From: Stereum hirsutum FP-91666 SS1
Lineage: Eukaryota > Basidiomycota > Agaricomycetes > Russulales > Stereaceae
DNA: 64,000 nt
Assembly (NCBI RefSeq): GCF_000264905.1
Contig: NW_006763140.1
Location: 847,575-911,574, forward strand
Direction of reading: 5' to 3'
The notes under the pieces were generated by a model, which saw only the letters and a list, made by a program, of their open reading frames with translations, searched no databases and was not told the origin of the DNA. Positions 21,346-32,500 of the stretch are shown here, piece by piece (within the stretch, counting starts at the first letter, position 1; every line of letters starts with the position of its first letter). The position numbers were made by a program, and so were the translations under genes.

Positions 21346-22141
21346 TCAGTAGACACCAGGCAAGAGCCGATAGGGAACCTTCCGTGCCCACTGCTCCCAC
21401 TCCTCCTTGAATACTTTTCTCAGATACTCATCTTCCTGCAACATCCTTGGAAAAATCCTGGAGCAGGCCGTAACGCACGCCACAAGCAGCACAGTGTAGA
21501 ACTTTCCGAGCGGACCACTCTTCCACCCGCCAACGCCTGCCCACTAACTTCCGCTTCCTGCTAACGTCAATGGTTGACCTAGCGTCAGGCGCAACGCGCC
21601 CGTGTATCCAGGGTGGCGGATAATGGAATAAGGACCGGTGGTGCAAAGTTTCTGGTCTTTGCGGAGGGAAAGGCGGAAGGTGAAGTGTCGACCCATCTCT
21701 TAGAAGCAGCGGAGGCGAACGAGGGAGCCTGAAATGACCAGAAGCGCTCCGAGGAGGTATGTAAAGCTCATAGCGCCAATAGTTGATGCATGGGCTCGAG
21801 AATTGCTCAAGGAAATGAGGGTACGAATGTATGGTGCGAAAGCGTGCGACGGGTAACGCAGCGCCAGGATAGAAGCAATTTCGGCGCCGCTCGTGCTCCA
21901 GTACACGGCCTAGGCAGATGTACGATATATCAGCACGAGTCGTGATGGTATACCACGGTCTCTATGAATAGTATAGAGGACTAACCTTCACCATGGAGTT
22001 CGTGAAAGGTATAGCTTTCTCTGAAATTGTGACTAACAAAGACGCCGTACGCGCCCTCTTTTGTTCCTCCTCGGTTTCGTTCGATGTAGGTTGCATGTTT
22101 CCACGCTCGAAAATAGTAGCAGCGACAAGTAATAGAGGCAT
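21346..22141 (-). pseudogene. ICMT-like methyltransferase, array copy 6, two in-frame stops
   Basis: Exons 21986-22141 and 21346-21909 keep one frame over the whole family length, from MPLLLVAATIFERG through ETEEEQKRARTAS to the end RKVPYRLLPGVY. Two codons are stops: TAA at 21700-21702 right before EMGRHFTF (the family has Arg there) and TAG at 21544-21546 inside the GS-x-W motif (family Trp/Ser). The RHPSYTGG loop has become RHPGYTGA. With no frameshifts, loss looks recent. Readthrough or sequence error at both sites is less likely than decay. Confidence 0.8.
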
Positions 22142-23549
22142 TTTGCGAGAGAGAGTATGACGGATGAGAGTCTGATGGACCCAGGATGTGGGTGATGATG
22201 GGCGTGGACATGTAACGTAGGACTCGTCGGCCTGTTGAGTGAAAGCAGTGTGGGAGTGGTAATACTCATGTGAGGGTGAGCACCCAGAACACCTGCCGAG
22301 AACTAGAGGTGGAAGGACTATGATGTGATTTCCCAGAAATCTTCTCGTGATGCAGAAAAACAGACGGCTAACTCTATTGCGCCGACTGCAAATAGTTGCA
22401 ACTGCCGTCAAGATTGAGATAGACAGGAAGTGGACGTTTCTTCATGGACCAAAAATACATTTCCAACGAGATGCCGCAAGAGGCTTTACCTAGTATGAAT
22501 CCTCTTCGCAGTGGTATATGGTTCGTATCCCTTCGAAAGATAGATCGTAGGCCAGCCCATGCAAGTATTCATCCCATCGGGATCGCTTCTAGGTCATGAA
22601 TGTCTTCCCCATTGACAGAGAAGTGACAGCTATTCTCAGTGAGTCGTGAGGCATTAGGTGTAGTAGACGAAGCGATAGAGTCAAAGTGACGAGCGACGAG
22701 TGTAATGGAGGAAGAAACAGAAAAGCAACTGTGCCTGGGTCGCCACGCTCATCGTGAGTACCGGCACTCACCCATTGCGTGCTGGTTCAAACTCCGCTGT
22801 GCCGCGTCTCGCTTACTCCCATAGCCGAGTGGCTGCAGGCTGTCACTTACGAACATTGCAACACAACAAAGGCAGCAGTGTGCATAGTGACACTCAACAT
22901 AGCTATGCATAAATTCATCTAAAATATGTCTCTCTAATTTGGTCGCGACAGAATTTTCTAATTTCAACGTGAACGAGCTACACAATGAGCCATACGCTCA
23001 TATCAAATCACTCGAGGAGAGTGAAAGGATTCTGTCGCGACCAAACGAAGTGAATGTATGTCAAATAATATACTAGAATTTATAGGATTTACTGGTGGGG
23101 TGTACCTTGCCCTAGACGCGAAAGGTCTCGTACATAGGTGCCACCCCGCCAAATCGGTGAGTCTTACTGTGGCCCGCGTCGAAATGGGATGCGGCTTGCC
23201 CGGCAGCTTTCAAAGTCCGCCAATTTGCAATGGACATGGCGCTTGGTGGGAACGCCGGTACTCACTCATCGCCGAGATGTTGGAGACCTAGGGTTAGGGT
23301 TTTATTCTCACACGTAAGAATTATCTGAGCGGCTAACGAGCCAGCTACTTTATACTCCTTCTCCCATCGTTTCCTCTGCTCTTTTCTTCTCGACTTCTAC
23401 GCTTTCTCATAAGCATCGTTATAGGGCTACACATAAAACTCCGTACTCAAAGGACCCACAAGCTGGGAATCTTATAATCGCATATTCTCGACCGCCAGCT
23501 TGGACGGACTTGAAGTTATCGAGACAGTCAAAGCAACACGAAGGGCAGC
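22142..23549. other. Non-coding stretch between the methyltransferase array and NC2-alpha
   Basis: Contains the inverted repeat at 22938-23045, a GTGAGTACCGGC word near 22749 with an inverted partner near 23260, and a short telomere-like word (ctagggttagggtttt, 23288-23303). No gene is supported. The NC2-alpha promoter should lie at its right end. Confidence 0.45.
22938..23045. repeat. 108-bp inverted-repeat pair, TTTGGTCGCGACAGAAT
   Basis: TTTGGTCGCGACAGAAT at the left and its reverse complement at 23029-23045 enclose about 75 bp. The 13-bp core TTTGGTCGCGACA also occurs at 61548-61560 (reverse strand), so it is probably the terminus of a small transposon family. Confidence 0.6.
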
Positions 23550-24685
23550 ATGAAGACGACTAAATTCCCCGTCGTAGGTCTCTTTGGCTATGATGAACGT
23601 ACATCTATCTCATTGATTACTTTTGCAACGCGCGCGCTCCACAATCGACGGCGTGACAACGCTATGTCGAACTTGGCTCTCTAGGCACGAATAAAGAAGA
23701 TTATGCAGAAGGATGAAGAGGTGGGCAAGGTAGCACAAGCAACTCCGGTTGTTATTTGTACGTCTTTTCTCTGTATAACTCTCTCTACTCTCGTAGCAGT
23801 GTGCTTGTTATCGTTATGGCGACGAGTTAACGGAGGCTCAAATTGTTGCTCCTTACAATGTAGCAAAGGCGCTGGAGCTGTTCCTCCAGCTCATTATCGA
23901 CGAGGCTAGTGCTGTTACAGTCTCAAGGGGGAGCAAGAAGGTCGAGGCATACCATCTGTACGTCTTTATCTTTTTCTGGCGGGTATGACCCAGTCTTTTG
24001 ACGTCTACCTTTGTTCCTCCGTCTTTGCCACATCCCTCCAACATATTTCCAATTCCCCATTACACAACACCTGGAATATCGCACGCGAACATACACATCT
24101 GTCGTGGCTTCACCCTCCCCTTCGATACCCCTTCAAAACGTTAGTAAACATGCAATCGAAACCACCGAAATGCTCGATTTCCTCAAAGAGCTCGTCCAGG
24201 AAGTCCCCGACCCCTCCGCAGGCGGCACAATCGACCTGGATGGACCTGACAACAAACGCTCGCGAAAAGGTAAGAAAGCTGCCACCGCAGGAGATGATGA
24301 TGAAGAGATGGACCTCGACGACGGCGAGGCTCCTAAGCCGAAGCGAAAGCGGAGAAAGAAGAAGGACGATGCGGATGACGATGATGATGGAGCTCCGGTT
24401 GCGAGCGGGAGTAGGAAAGCAGCGGGTGGACGGGGTGGAGGAGGTGGAAGGGGGCGGGGCAGGAAAGCGTCTGCGTCAAAGGTACCTGGTGCGGGGAAAG
24501 TTGAGCGGACGAAGGCTGAGGCTCGGGCTACGGATAGGGAACCGGTTGAGGATGACAGAAGGGCTGCGTTGAGGGACGATGAGTATGATTATGAGAACGG
24601 GGATAGTAACGGACAAGCGAATGGAAGTGGATATGGGAGGGAGGATAGGATCGAGGAGAACTTCGACGAGGAGGAAGAGGACTAA
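23550..24685 (+). CDS. NC2-alpha / DRAP1 (Bur6) transcription repressor subunit
   Basis: Exons 23550-23573, 23685-23757, 23864-23957 and 24145-24685 sum to 732 nt, 243 residues. Residues ~9-90 form the CBF/NF-Y type histone fold: ARIKKIMQKDEEVGKVAQATPVVI, SKALELFLQLIIDEA, RGSKKVEAYHL, then KHAIETTEMLDFLKELV. This is the NC2-alpha (DRAP1) pattern, which pairs with NC2-beta (Dr1), clamps TBP on the promoter and blocks TFIIB. The C-terminal 150 residues are charged, with KPKRKRRKKK (nuclear signal), a Gly/Arg-rich run (GGRGGGGGRGRGRK) and an acidic end (EENFDEEEED), longer than in animals but usual in fungi. The 8-codon first exon is inferred from the donor gtaggt and the family start. Confidence 0.9.
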
Positions 24686-25246
24686 TTTTCCTTCGTTGTT
24701 TGTTTGTTTGAGTAGGCTGTGGGTGGATAACTATGGTGATACTTGGGTGAGTATAGGACATTTCCGTTTTGTATTTTTAGGGTCATTTTGTGCAATAAGC
24801 TTGAATGGGTTCTCCTCGTTGAACGTCTAGTGTGTCTTCACATTTCCCTGTTCTTACCTTCAACTCTAACTTATTCCTGTGTCAACTGCAAGCGCCACCG
24901 TTTGGTTACAGTTTTCGACGCTCTATGAACGTATATTGGGTGTCCTCCTCTAGAAGAGGACGCTTTTGGCATCGAAGCTCCCTTTTCTGGATCCAGGAAA
25001 CACTGGCGTGTAAAGTCGGAACATAAGGGCTCCGAATAGGGGGGAATCGGGATGGAGAGCTGTGCTCCCATCAAGGTTGAGTTGAAACCTCATTAGGCCT
25101 CACTAAGCCTCACTCCCAACCAAGCCTATACTGTATAATCTCGCTAGGAGGGGCCTGAACAACCGCCAAATTTCTTTACTTCCCCGTACACCCAGCCCAG
25201 AGTTGGGCATAGCCATAATATTAGTAAACTACCCAACGACTCCGTG
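24686..25246. other. Intergenic region NC2-alpha to SDR gene
   Basis: No coding signal. A direct-repeat cluster (CCTCATTAGGCCTCACTAAGCCTCACT, near 25089-25115) lies in the SDR promoter region. Confidence 0.4.
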
Positions 25247-26400
25247 ATGGAACGATCAGTCGCTCTCGTCACAGGCTGTTCGAAAGGCGGTATTGGTTTC
25301 GCATTGTGCGTTCCCTCCTCATGAGTGTTTTCGCTTCCGTCCTATTGTTTTCCTATATCAGTCATTCACTGATATCATTTTCAGTTGCGAGAACCTAACC
25401 GCACGCGGATACATCGTCTACGCTACAGCACGTTCTTTGTCCTCAATGGACGACCTCCATCACCCCAACTGCCGCAAATGTGTGCTCGACGTGATGAGCG
25501 ATGAGCAGGCCAACGCCGTAGTGGCTAAGATCATTGAAGATGAGGGTCATATTGACCTACTCATCAATAACGCGGGGATGCCTGCTGCAGGTTTGTGTCA
25601 TCCGCCTCCCCAGTCGCGCGCTGTGTGGCGCTCCCGCCGCTTCCTCTGGCCCACTCGTTCTGACTGGTACGCATAGCTGATTTGATGTATTTTGGACTTG
25701 TTATAGGCCCATTGATAGATTGGACCATTGATGCAACAAAAAATGTTTTCGACACCAATGTCTTCTCCGTGCTTCGGCTCTGTCGAGCTGTGATCCCACA
25801 CATGGCAGAGCGAAAACAAGGGACCATCCTGAACATCGGCTCTCGAGCTGGAGAATTGTGCGTCCCCTAATGCGCAAGCAAGACACCTCTTCTTCTTGAT
25901 TGTATGGAACTGATAATACCTTTCTTCCTTGGTTTGCAATATTGATGTCTAGCGCACCACCCTGGTTCGGCATCTACGCCGCCACCAAATCATGCCTCCG
26001 TACGATCTCCGAAGTCCTCTCCCTCGAATGTCGTCCCTTCGACATCTCCGTCTCGCACATCAACACTGGCACCGTCCAGTCCCGTATCCTCGATAAACTG
26101 GATACTTATCTTGCACCTCCTGGATCGCTTTACGGAGCATTTGTACATAACATCGGGAGGATTATTGAGATGGGTAAGGGGGAGGGGAAGGCGATGGATG
26201 CGGGAGTATTTGTTGAGAGTGTTCTAAGAAAGACTATCGGGAGAGGTTTGGAGGCTCGGAAGAGGAAGGTACCGATTGAGGTGTTGGATGGGACTGGGAC
26301 GTTTGCCTTGATGGTGTTGAGATGGCTGCCGAGGAGCTGGTATTTTAATTTGATCTGGAGAGTACTGGGGAAGCCAGAAGTGAAGAGCAAGGACGCGTAA
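25247..26400 (+). CDS. Short-chain dehydrogenase/reductase, Ayr1-like
   Basis: Exons 25247-25305, 25385-25590, 25707-25857 and 25953-26400 sum to 864 nt, 287 residues. Classical SDR signatures are present: VALVTGCSKGGIG (TGxxxGxG cofactor loop), LDVMSDEQ after the second strand, LINNAGMP (NNAG), a catalytic Ser region ILNIGSRAG, and YAATKS (YxxxK). The second part (HINTGTVQSRI, then LDTYLAPPGSLYG) and the hydrophobic C-terminus (RWLPRSWYFNLIWRVLG) resemble fungal 1-acyl-dihydroxyacetone-phosphate reductases that sit on lipid droplets/ER and make lysophosphatidic acid. The family is broad, so the substrate is only a suggestion. All junction phases agree. Confidence 0.82.
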
Positions 26401-26899
26401 AAGCAGATAGGTTGCTTATGGACGATCATTGTTCTTTGTGTTGGCACGCGCATTTCCCTCAATTATTAGTCTGTTCAGCGTTCTGTATAATCTTCCTGTG
26501 TTGCATACGGTCTTGCTTGTGCAAAAACTATCCAGCGTCATTCAAGAGAACACATCGTAAAATATTAGTAGGTAGGTGTAAAACGTACAATCCAGGGAAT
26601 AACAGCGGTGATTGATACAAGTTGGGGTATAAAGCTAGCAGCGACCGTAGCACAATGACAACACCCTTCTCCAAGACGTATCACTTCTCTGAGGACAGTC
26701 TAAAGTCGGTATGATCGAGGAAATATATGGCCTCCGGGAACTTCAATGACTCCTTGTAGGAGCCAGCCTGTCCCGGAGGCCTTGTTTAGACTCGACTGTA
26801 AGAGTAAATTAGTACATGTACATGACAAAAACACATGAAAAAATGTTGGCAAAGACAGACTATTGTGGGGTAGGGAGGCTGATATGGCAGAACGATGAC
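26401..26899. other. Intergenic region with a strong hairpin
   Basis: No gene recognised. It holds the convergent 3' ends of the SDR gene (+) and the small Cys-rich gene (-). The hairpin at 26729-26781 lies here. Confidence 0.4.
26729..26781 (-). other. Perfect 11-bp stem hairpin with inner 5-bp stem
   Basis: GGCCTCCGGGA (26729-26739) and TCCCGGAGGCC (26771-26781) are exact inverted repeats. Inside, CTCCT-TGT-AGGAG forms a second stem. It sits about 120 bp beyond the stop of the small Cys-rich gene, in its likely 3' UTR, and could be an RNA structure or a small element remnant. Confidence 0.6.
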
Positions 26900-27148
26900 T
26901 TACCCACAGCACAAGCAGCCGGTGATACAATCAACTAAGCCGGCGAAGAACCCTGCGATGGCTAAAATCACGCACACAAAAGTTCAGACAAACATCACGA
27001 GCGTTGATGATACGGACAAAATACCTGATATAATACACTCAAGGCATCCTGCAATGCAATCAACGATGCCCAGGATGAGATCGCCTATGGCGGCAAAAAT
27101 GCCTGCTATACATGATATGATGATACTGAATGGTGGAAGGAGATTGTA
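26900..27148 (-). CDS. Small hydrophobic Cys-rich protein (5' end unresolved)
   Basis: The last two exons (27025-~27148 and 26900-26961) join in frame to read IAGIFAAIGDLILGIVDCIAG, CLECIISAIAGFFAGL and VDCITGCLCCG, stop at 26900-26902. This is a short, almost wholly hydrophobic helix-rich protein with regularly spaced Cys and a Cys-Cys end, a type I know as multi-copy small proteins of unknown function in basidiomycetes. The start is not settled: the frame has no ATG upstream before non-coding sequence, so another short 5' exon is needed (an ATG at about 27193 does not splice in frame with the sites I see). No function assigned. Confidence 0.6.
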
Positions 27149-27150
27149 AG

Positions 27151-27572
27151 TTTCCGGAGGTTGAGCCAGCAAGAAAGAAAGGTGACTCGCCCCATTCTGA
27201 AGAGTATGAAAGTCGTGCGTGATAAGACCGTTGGCGACTCACTTTTATACTTTGTCGCTTTCATAGTGACGTTGCCTCCGGGGGAAGTTGACCTATGTCA
27301 AACCTATGTGACGCACATATCCATGCTATTAATAATGGTACAGGAGCGCCGTAAATACATTTGGGAGCCAACACCGTTCTTGATAGTTGGTGGTGCAGCG
27401 GAGAGTACAATGAGGAGGGGATACTCAGGCACGAAATGACATCATGCCAGTGCCACACGAATTGTGGCGAAGAGTCACGCCGAACGCGTTGCTTTAGGGC
27501 AGACTGTTTCGCGTGCGCGTCTTCTCTCTCTGCCACTCCATTGTTACGCCTTTGCCGTATTCCATCATCACC
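27151..27572. other. Divergent spacer between the small Cys-rich gene and SLD5
   Basis: Probably contains the missing first exon of the small gene and both promoters. No other coding signal seen. Confidence 0.35.
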
Positions 27573-28702
27573 ATGGCCCGCAATGCTCTATTTGACGACG
27601 ATGAATTCGACGTTCCCATGGGCGAAGATTTTGTCCACCGTATAATCAATGCACCAGACGATGACGACTTTGACATGCTTCAAGTCGAAGCTCCTCGAAA
27701 CCCCGATGCAGGTTTTGCCAACGCACACGATCCGACAGCAGAGAATCAAACACCTTTGCAGCAGCTTATCCGGCATTGGATGAATGAGAGACATTCGCCA
27801 GATATACTCGAGGGGCAGGAGGGCGTACTGGGGACTCTGTTAGACCACATCCGGAGACAGGTGGGTGAGTGTTTGAGAATTATGATCGTCGAGACGAGGA
27901 GTTTGAAGAGAATTGAAACCAGTCAGAGACCGTGACACTTCTGAAGGGCGATCCGAATTCGTCTGAGGATGAACATTTCCGAATTGTACTCGCTCAGACG
28001 GAGATCGAAAGAGTGAAGTTCATCGTACGCTCGTATCTTCGGACCCGCCTCTTCAAGGTTCGTTCATAAAAATCTAACTGTACATGGATCGTTCCAACTC
28101 ATTCAACGAGGTCACGTTAGATAGAGAAATATTCTCGGCACATAATACATGAAGTTGAACTCCAGACGCGACTGTCTCAGACAGAGCTGAATCATGCCAA
28201 ACGGTATATCTACTTACCATACAAACCGATCTATGCTTGACCATGCAAACAGATATGCCGATCTCTGGGAAGCACACCTGAGGACTGCACTACTGGATGC
28301 CCTACCAAGAGCCCAGCGCGAACTCGATGTGAAGGACAATCCGTTTGAGCCTCCGATGGGTGCGTTCACTCGTTACCTTGACTTCCCAACCTATAAAGAG
28401 GCTGATATCCGCGGATCATGGGTTGTACTTGTCATAGTTACTATGCCTGATCATATGCGAGCCGTTTTCGTGCACGCACTGGACGAGTGCCCTCCCGTGA
28501 TCCTACCAGAGTATGTCACTTTACCTCTTTCTGGCCTGCCGATACCCACCCCTCGCCCTTTTTTCTTGCTTTTCTTTACGAGGTACTGACGTTCGGGCTT
28601 TATAGTGGCACAACGCTGCAAGCGCAAAAGGGGCACATCGTGCTGACACCATACGCTGTCGTCCAGCAGTTACTTACCATGGGCCTCGTCGAGCTCGTCT
28701 AA
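27573..28702 (+). CDS. SLD5: GINS complex subunit SLD5
   Basis: Six exons (27573-27860, 27923-28057, 28121-28203, 28253-28359, 28438-28510, 28606-28702) sum to 783 nt, 260 residues. After an acidic start (FDDDEFDVP) come the A-domain helices: TPLQQLIRHWMNERHSPDIL, then LAQTEIERVKFIVRSYLRTRLFKIEKY. YADLWEAHLRTALLDALPRAQ follows. The C-terminal B-domain strands are VFVHALDECPPVILPDG and GHIVLTPYAVVQQLLTMGLVELV. These are the hallmark segments of SLD5/GINS4, which joins PSF1-3, MCM2-7 and Cdc45 in the replicative helicase. Slightly longer than yeast SLD5 because of the N-terminal tail. Every splice phase agrees. Confidence 0.92.
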
Positions 28703-29505
28703 TACGTCTGATTTTGTATCGCCTTGTTTCGTTTGGAATGTCGATGTTGTAATTGTACGTTCAAACGCGGCTTCAGGTAAAGAATCGGAGAGCAGCCTTC
28801 CTTTGCTACGAATATTACCCTCGATATCTCGTGTTTTGTGTAAGTAACATAAGGTGCGTACCCTCGTCTTCTATTCGATCCGTCTTGTCCTCGTTTTCCC
28901 GCTTATGCCTTCTTACAGTGATTGTGAGTGGCATGCAGTTTGCTAGGTTACCCAAAAACAAACACATGAGCGAACCTACATCATAACATCGTCAAGAAGT
29001 ATGCTCGGGTCGCTAAGAACGGCGCACATGAACAGATGGCCGAACTGCCGTCTCTGCATGGGCCGTGAAACTTTGAGCATCTCCCCAGTAACTTTTGCCG
29101 GACTCCCATGCGGTCATCCACAGTGACGATGCATGCTCATATATGTTCCGACTCAGTATTAGAGGGTTCCCAGACACACTAACCTCGATAGTGGACGCCT
29201 ATCCCATGAGAAGAGTCCCAGATGCCGATGCGCATCAGCACTTCTGCCTCAACTGCGTCACAGTTTTCTAAAGCACTCGCCATTACTGACCGACATCGCT
29301 TGACAAGAACCAATAGGCTACACAGTCATGGACTCATGGTTCCTTTGCCCTTGCTCTCGGAAATAGGAAGAACCGGGTCCTCTTCCCAGCAAGCTCTACG
29401 GACACGTTGGACGTCTACTATAAATGACGCCGGTGTGCATATCTTCAGCAACGCCGTATAGGTGTCCCACATCAGCATCTACCCATCATCACTTGTTCTT
29501 CTGAC
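28703..29505. other. Intergenic region SLD5 to NRPS-like gene
   Basis: About 800 bp without a supported gene. The right end should hold the promoter of the adenylating reductase. Confidence 0.4.
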
Positions 29506-32500
29506 ATGCCTTCGTCAAAGGTAGATTTTGCTCCACCGCCTTTTGGTTCTTTTCCTATGCCTCAAGGGTACAGCAGTCCCACATTTCACCCACCCCCTGT
29601 TGATGGGACGCTATGCATTCCCGAGCTTTTCGAGTATCACGCAGAGCATAGTCCAGAGCATCCGCTTTTCATCTATGCCGACGAGGACTCTTCAACCATC
29701 AGTGGAGACGATTGCGGTTCTGGTACTAGAACAATCAAGTATCCCGAGGCGTGGCGTAAAATCCAACGAGCGGCGAAGATCGTGAACGGGCATTATATGA
29801 GGTTCGAGGATAGGTATGCACGTCAGGACAGGGAGTCCGGGATCGTTGCTATGAAGCAGAAAGTTCCGCCGACGATTGGAATCCTGGCGAATGCAGGTGA
29901 GTATCACCTTTACACCATCGCTCTTCTACGAGTGTGGCGTGGTGACTGAGCCGACCAATATCCCCCCGTCTTTTCACCCTTATTCTAATCTTGGCGTCAT
30001 TGATAGACTCGATCAGCTTCTTCAGCACCATAGTCGCTATAATGCGTCTCAATCTCACTCCCTTTCCGCTTTCCGTTCGTAACTCACCTGTCGCTGTGGC
30101 CCATCTCATCAAGAAGGCGCAGCTGCTTCAGGTCTTTGTCTCTCCGGATCCGGCTATGCAGAGGTTGATCGCCGAGGCGAGGGATATACTGAGGGACAAT
30201 GACGGGATTGAAGTCGAGGTGCTGGCAATGATTCAGTTCAAGGATATTGAGGATAATGACAAGGCCGTGGAGGTCCAAAATGGCGATGCGTCGGCGCGGG
30301 CAACACGGGCAAAGGAAGCGGAGGACATTGAGTTTCCGAAGGTGGACTTGGACACTACTGCGGTTATACTTCATTCTTCTGGTGAGCATGTGTAGCGTTA
30401 GGACGAGCAGCTGGCTAATTCGCTCTTGTTAGGCACAACGTCGTTTCCCAAACCCATTTATCTTACCCACAGAATGTTCCTACAGTGGTGTATGGTCATA
30501 TGTGAGCATTTCAACCGCAATTACATGGTCTCAGCTGTCATGCTGATCGACACATTTTCAAAGGCTATGGCGAAGTCGATATGTGTGGTACTATAGTTGC
30601 GGCGCATACTTGCCCGCTATACCGTATGCTCATTCCTCAGTCCAGCTTACTACGATGAACTGAGTTCGCATACCTAGACGGCATGGGCATGTTCATCATG
30701 ATGTGGACTGTGAGTCGCTCATTAGATCGTCACTTTGTTGCATGTCCGGTACCAGTCTGAACGTACTCGCTTCTTTTGGTAGTGCATCCCTGGCATGATC
30801 ATGGCGGTATTCAAGCCTGCGTCGCCGCCCGTCATATCAACACCCGAGACTTATCTCCAGGGAATCATCCAGACAAAGAGCGAGGTGGTGTTTTGTGTTC
30901 CTTCTGTCATCGAGGTCAGTAGCTCGATGTCCATGCCGCTTACAATATGGCTCGCTGACGCATATTATGCCGCATACGTGTTTTGTTTATCAGACTTGGT
31001 CCCACGACCTTTCAATTTTCGACTCTATGAAGTCTGTGCACTCGATTGTATGAATCTCATGATTATTTTTCGGTGTCGAAGCTGATCAATTGCTCGCGAC
31101 AATGCAGACATTCGGAGGCGCTCCAATGACCAAGTCTGTGGGAGATACACTGACAGCACGAGGTCTTACTCTGATCCCCTTCTTTGGGTCGTACGTACCA
31201 TTTATTCACCCTAACTTCCACCATTCTTGAGCTGCTTTCGTCCTCTGATATGCACGATGCGATACAGGACCGAAGTAGGTTGTCTGAACCTAAGCTTCCC
31301 CTCTGGACGCCCGACTCTCGATACCTGGGAATGGTTCGAATTCTCACCGAATGCCGAGTTTGAGCTCTTATCGCAGAATGAAGGCGTGGATGGGAACGAT
31401 ATCTTCGAGCTCTGTATCGTCGTAAGTACACTCTACTACTCGAACGTCTTGGGTCGTCACTAAGGATGAATTGATGGAGGCGAAGCAAGTGACTAACTTA
31501 CGGATACCCTATTTGTATACAGGATGTGCCTCATAAAGGCATAGCTATGGCGAATGCCACGTCGAAGGATGGGCGACCGATGTACAGAACCTCCGACCTT
31601 ATACAGAGGCATCCGAGATATCCAAAGAAATGGAGAGTCTATGGCCGAGTGGACGATCAGATCATGTTGTCCACTGGTGAGAAGGCAGGTCCCCTCTGTG
31701 ACTATACCTGAAACTACCCAACCAGTATTGACTGAGCGTATGGCTTGACGATAGACTAATCCCGGACCTCTCGGTGAGTTTTTCTGAGTACATTTGATGG
31801 GACACGACAATGACACTACACCCGCACTGCCTCTTTCAGAGGCGATTCTGCTGCAAGATCCTCATGTAGCGTGTGCCATCATGTTCGGACGAGGTCAAAC
31901 ACAGAACGGAGTCTTGGTTGATCCAGCACCAGAATACGCGTTTGACCCAGAGGATGAAGAGAAACTTGTAGAGTTTCGCAACAAGATATGGTGAGCAAGC
32001 CTATCCATTTGCTTCGTAGCGATTGTACGCAGTATATTGATGGTTTACGCCTTGCATGATAGGCCAACTGTTGAGAGAATGAACAATTTCGCGCCGGCTC
32101 ATTCCAGACTCTTCAAGGAGGTCAGCCTCATAGCTCTCTTTACCACGCGTCACGCTGACCTGTTCTATCTTGTAGATGATCATTGTATCGAAGCCTGCGA
32201 AGCCCTTCGAATTCAACTCAAAGGGTGGACCAAGGCGCCACGCTATTATCACCAAATACGAGCCCGAAATCCAGGCTCTGTATGCTGCTGTCCAAGAATC
32301 ATCGCAAGCGGACGTTGCTGCTCCTGGCGAATGGACCGAAGAATCCGTGGTGCAATTTGTGAGGCGAGTAGTAACGAAGGTCATGGACTTGGAACTTGAA
32401 GGCGATATGGACTTGTTCCAGCAAGGGTGTGATAGGTAGGTGCTATGCTGGATGAAACCGTCACATTAGCTGGGAAGTACACTGACCCATTCTCCATTAG

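Noticed and set aside
23288..23303. Telomere-like ctagggttagggtttt
   Set aside because: Fewer than three TTAGGG units; too short to call an interstitial telomere.
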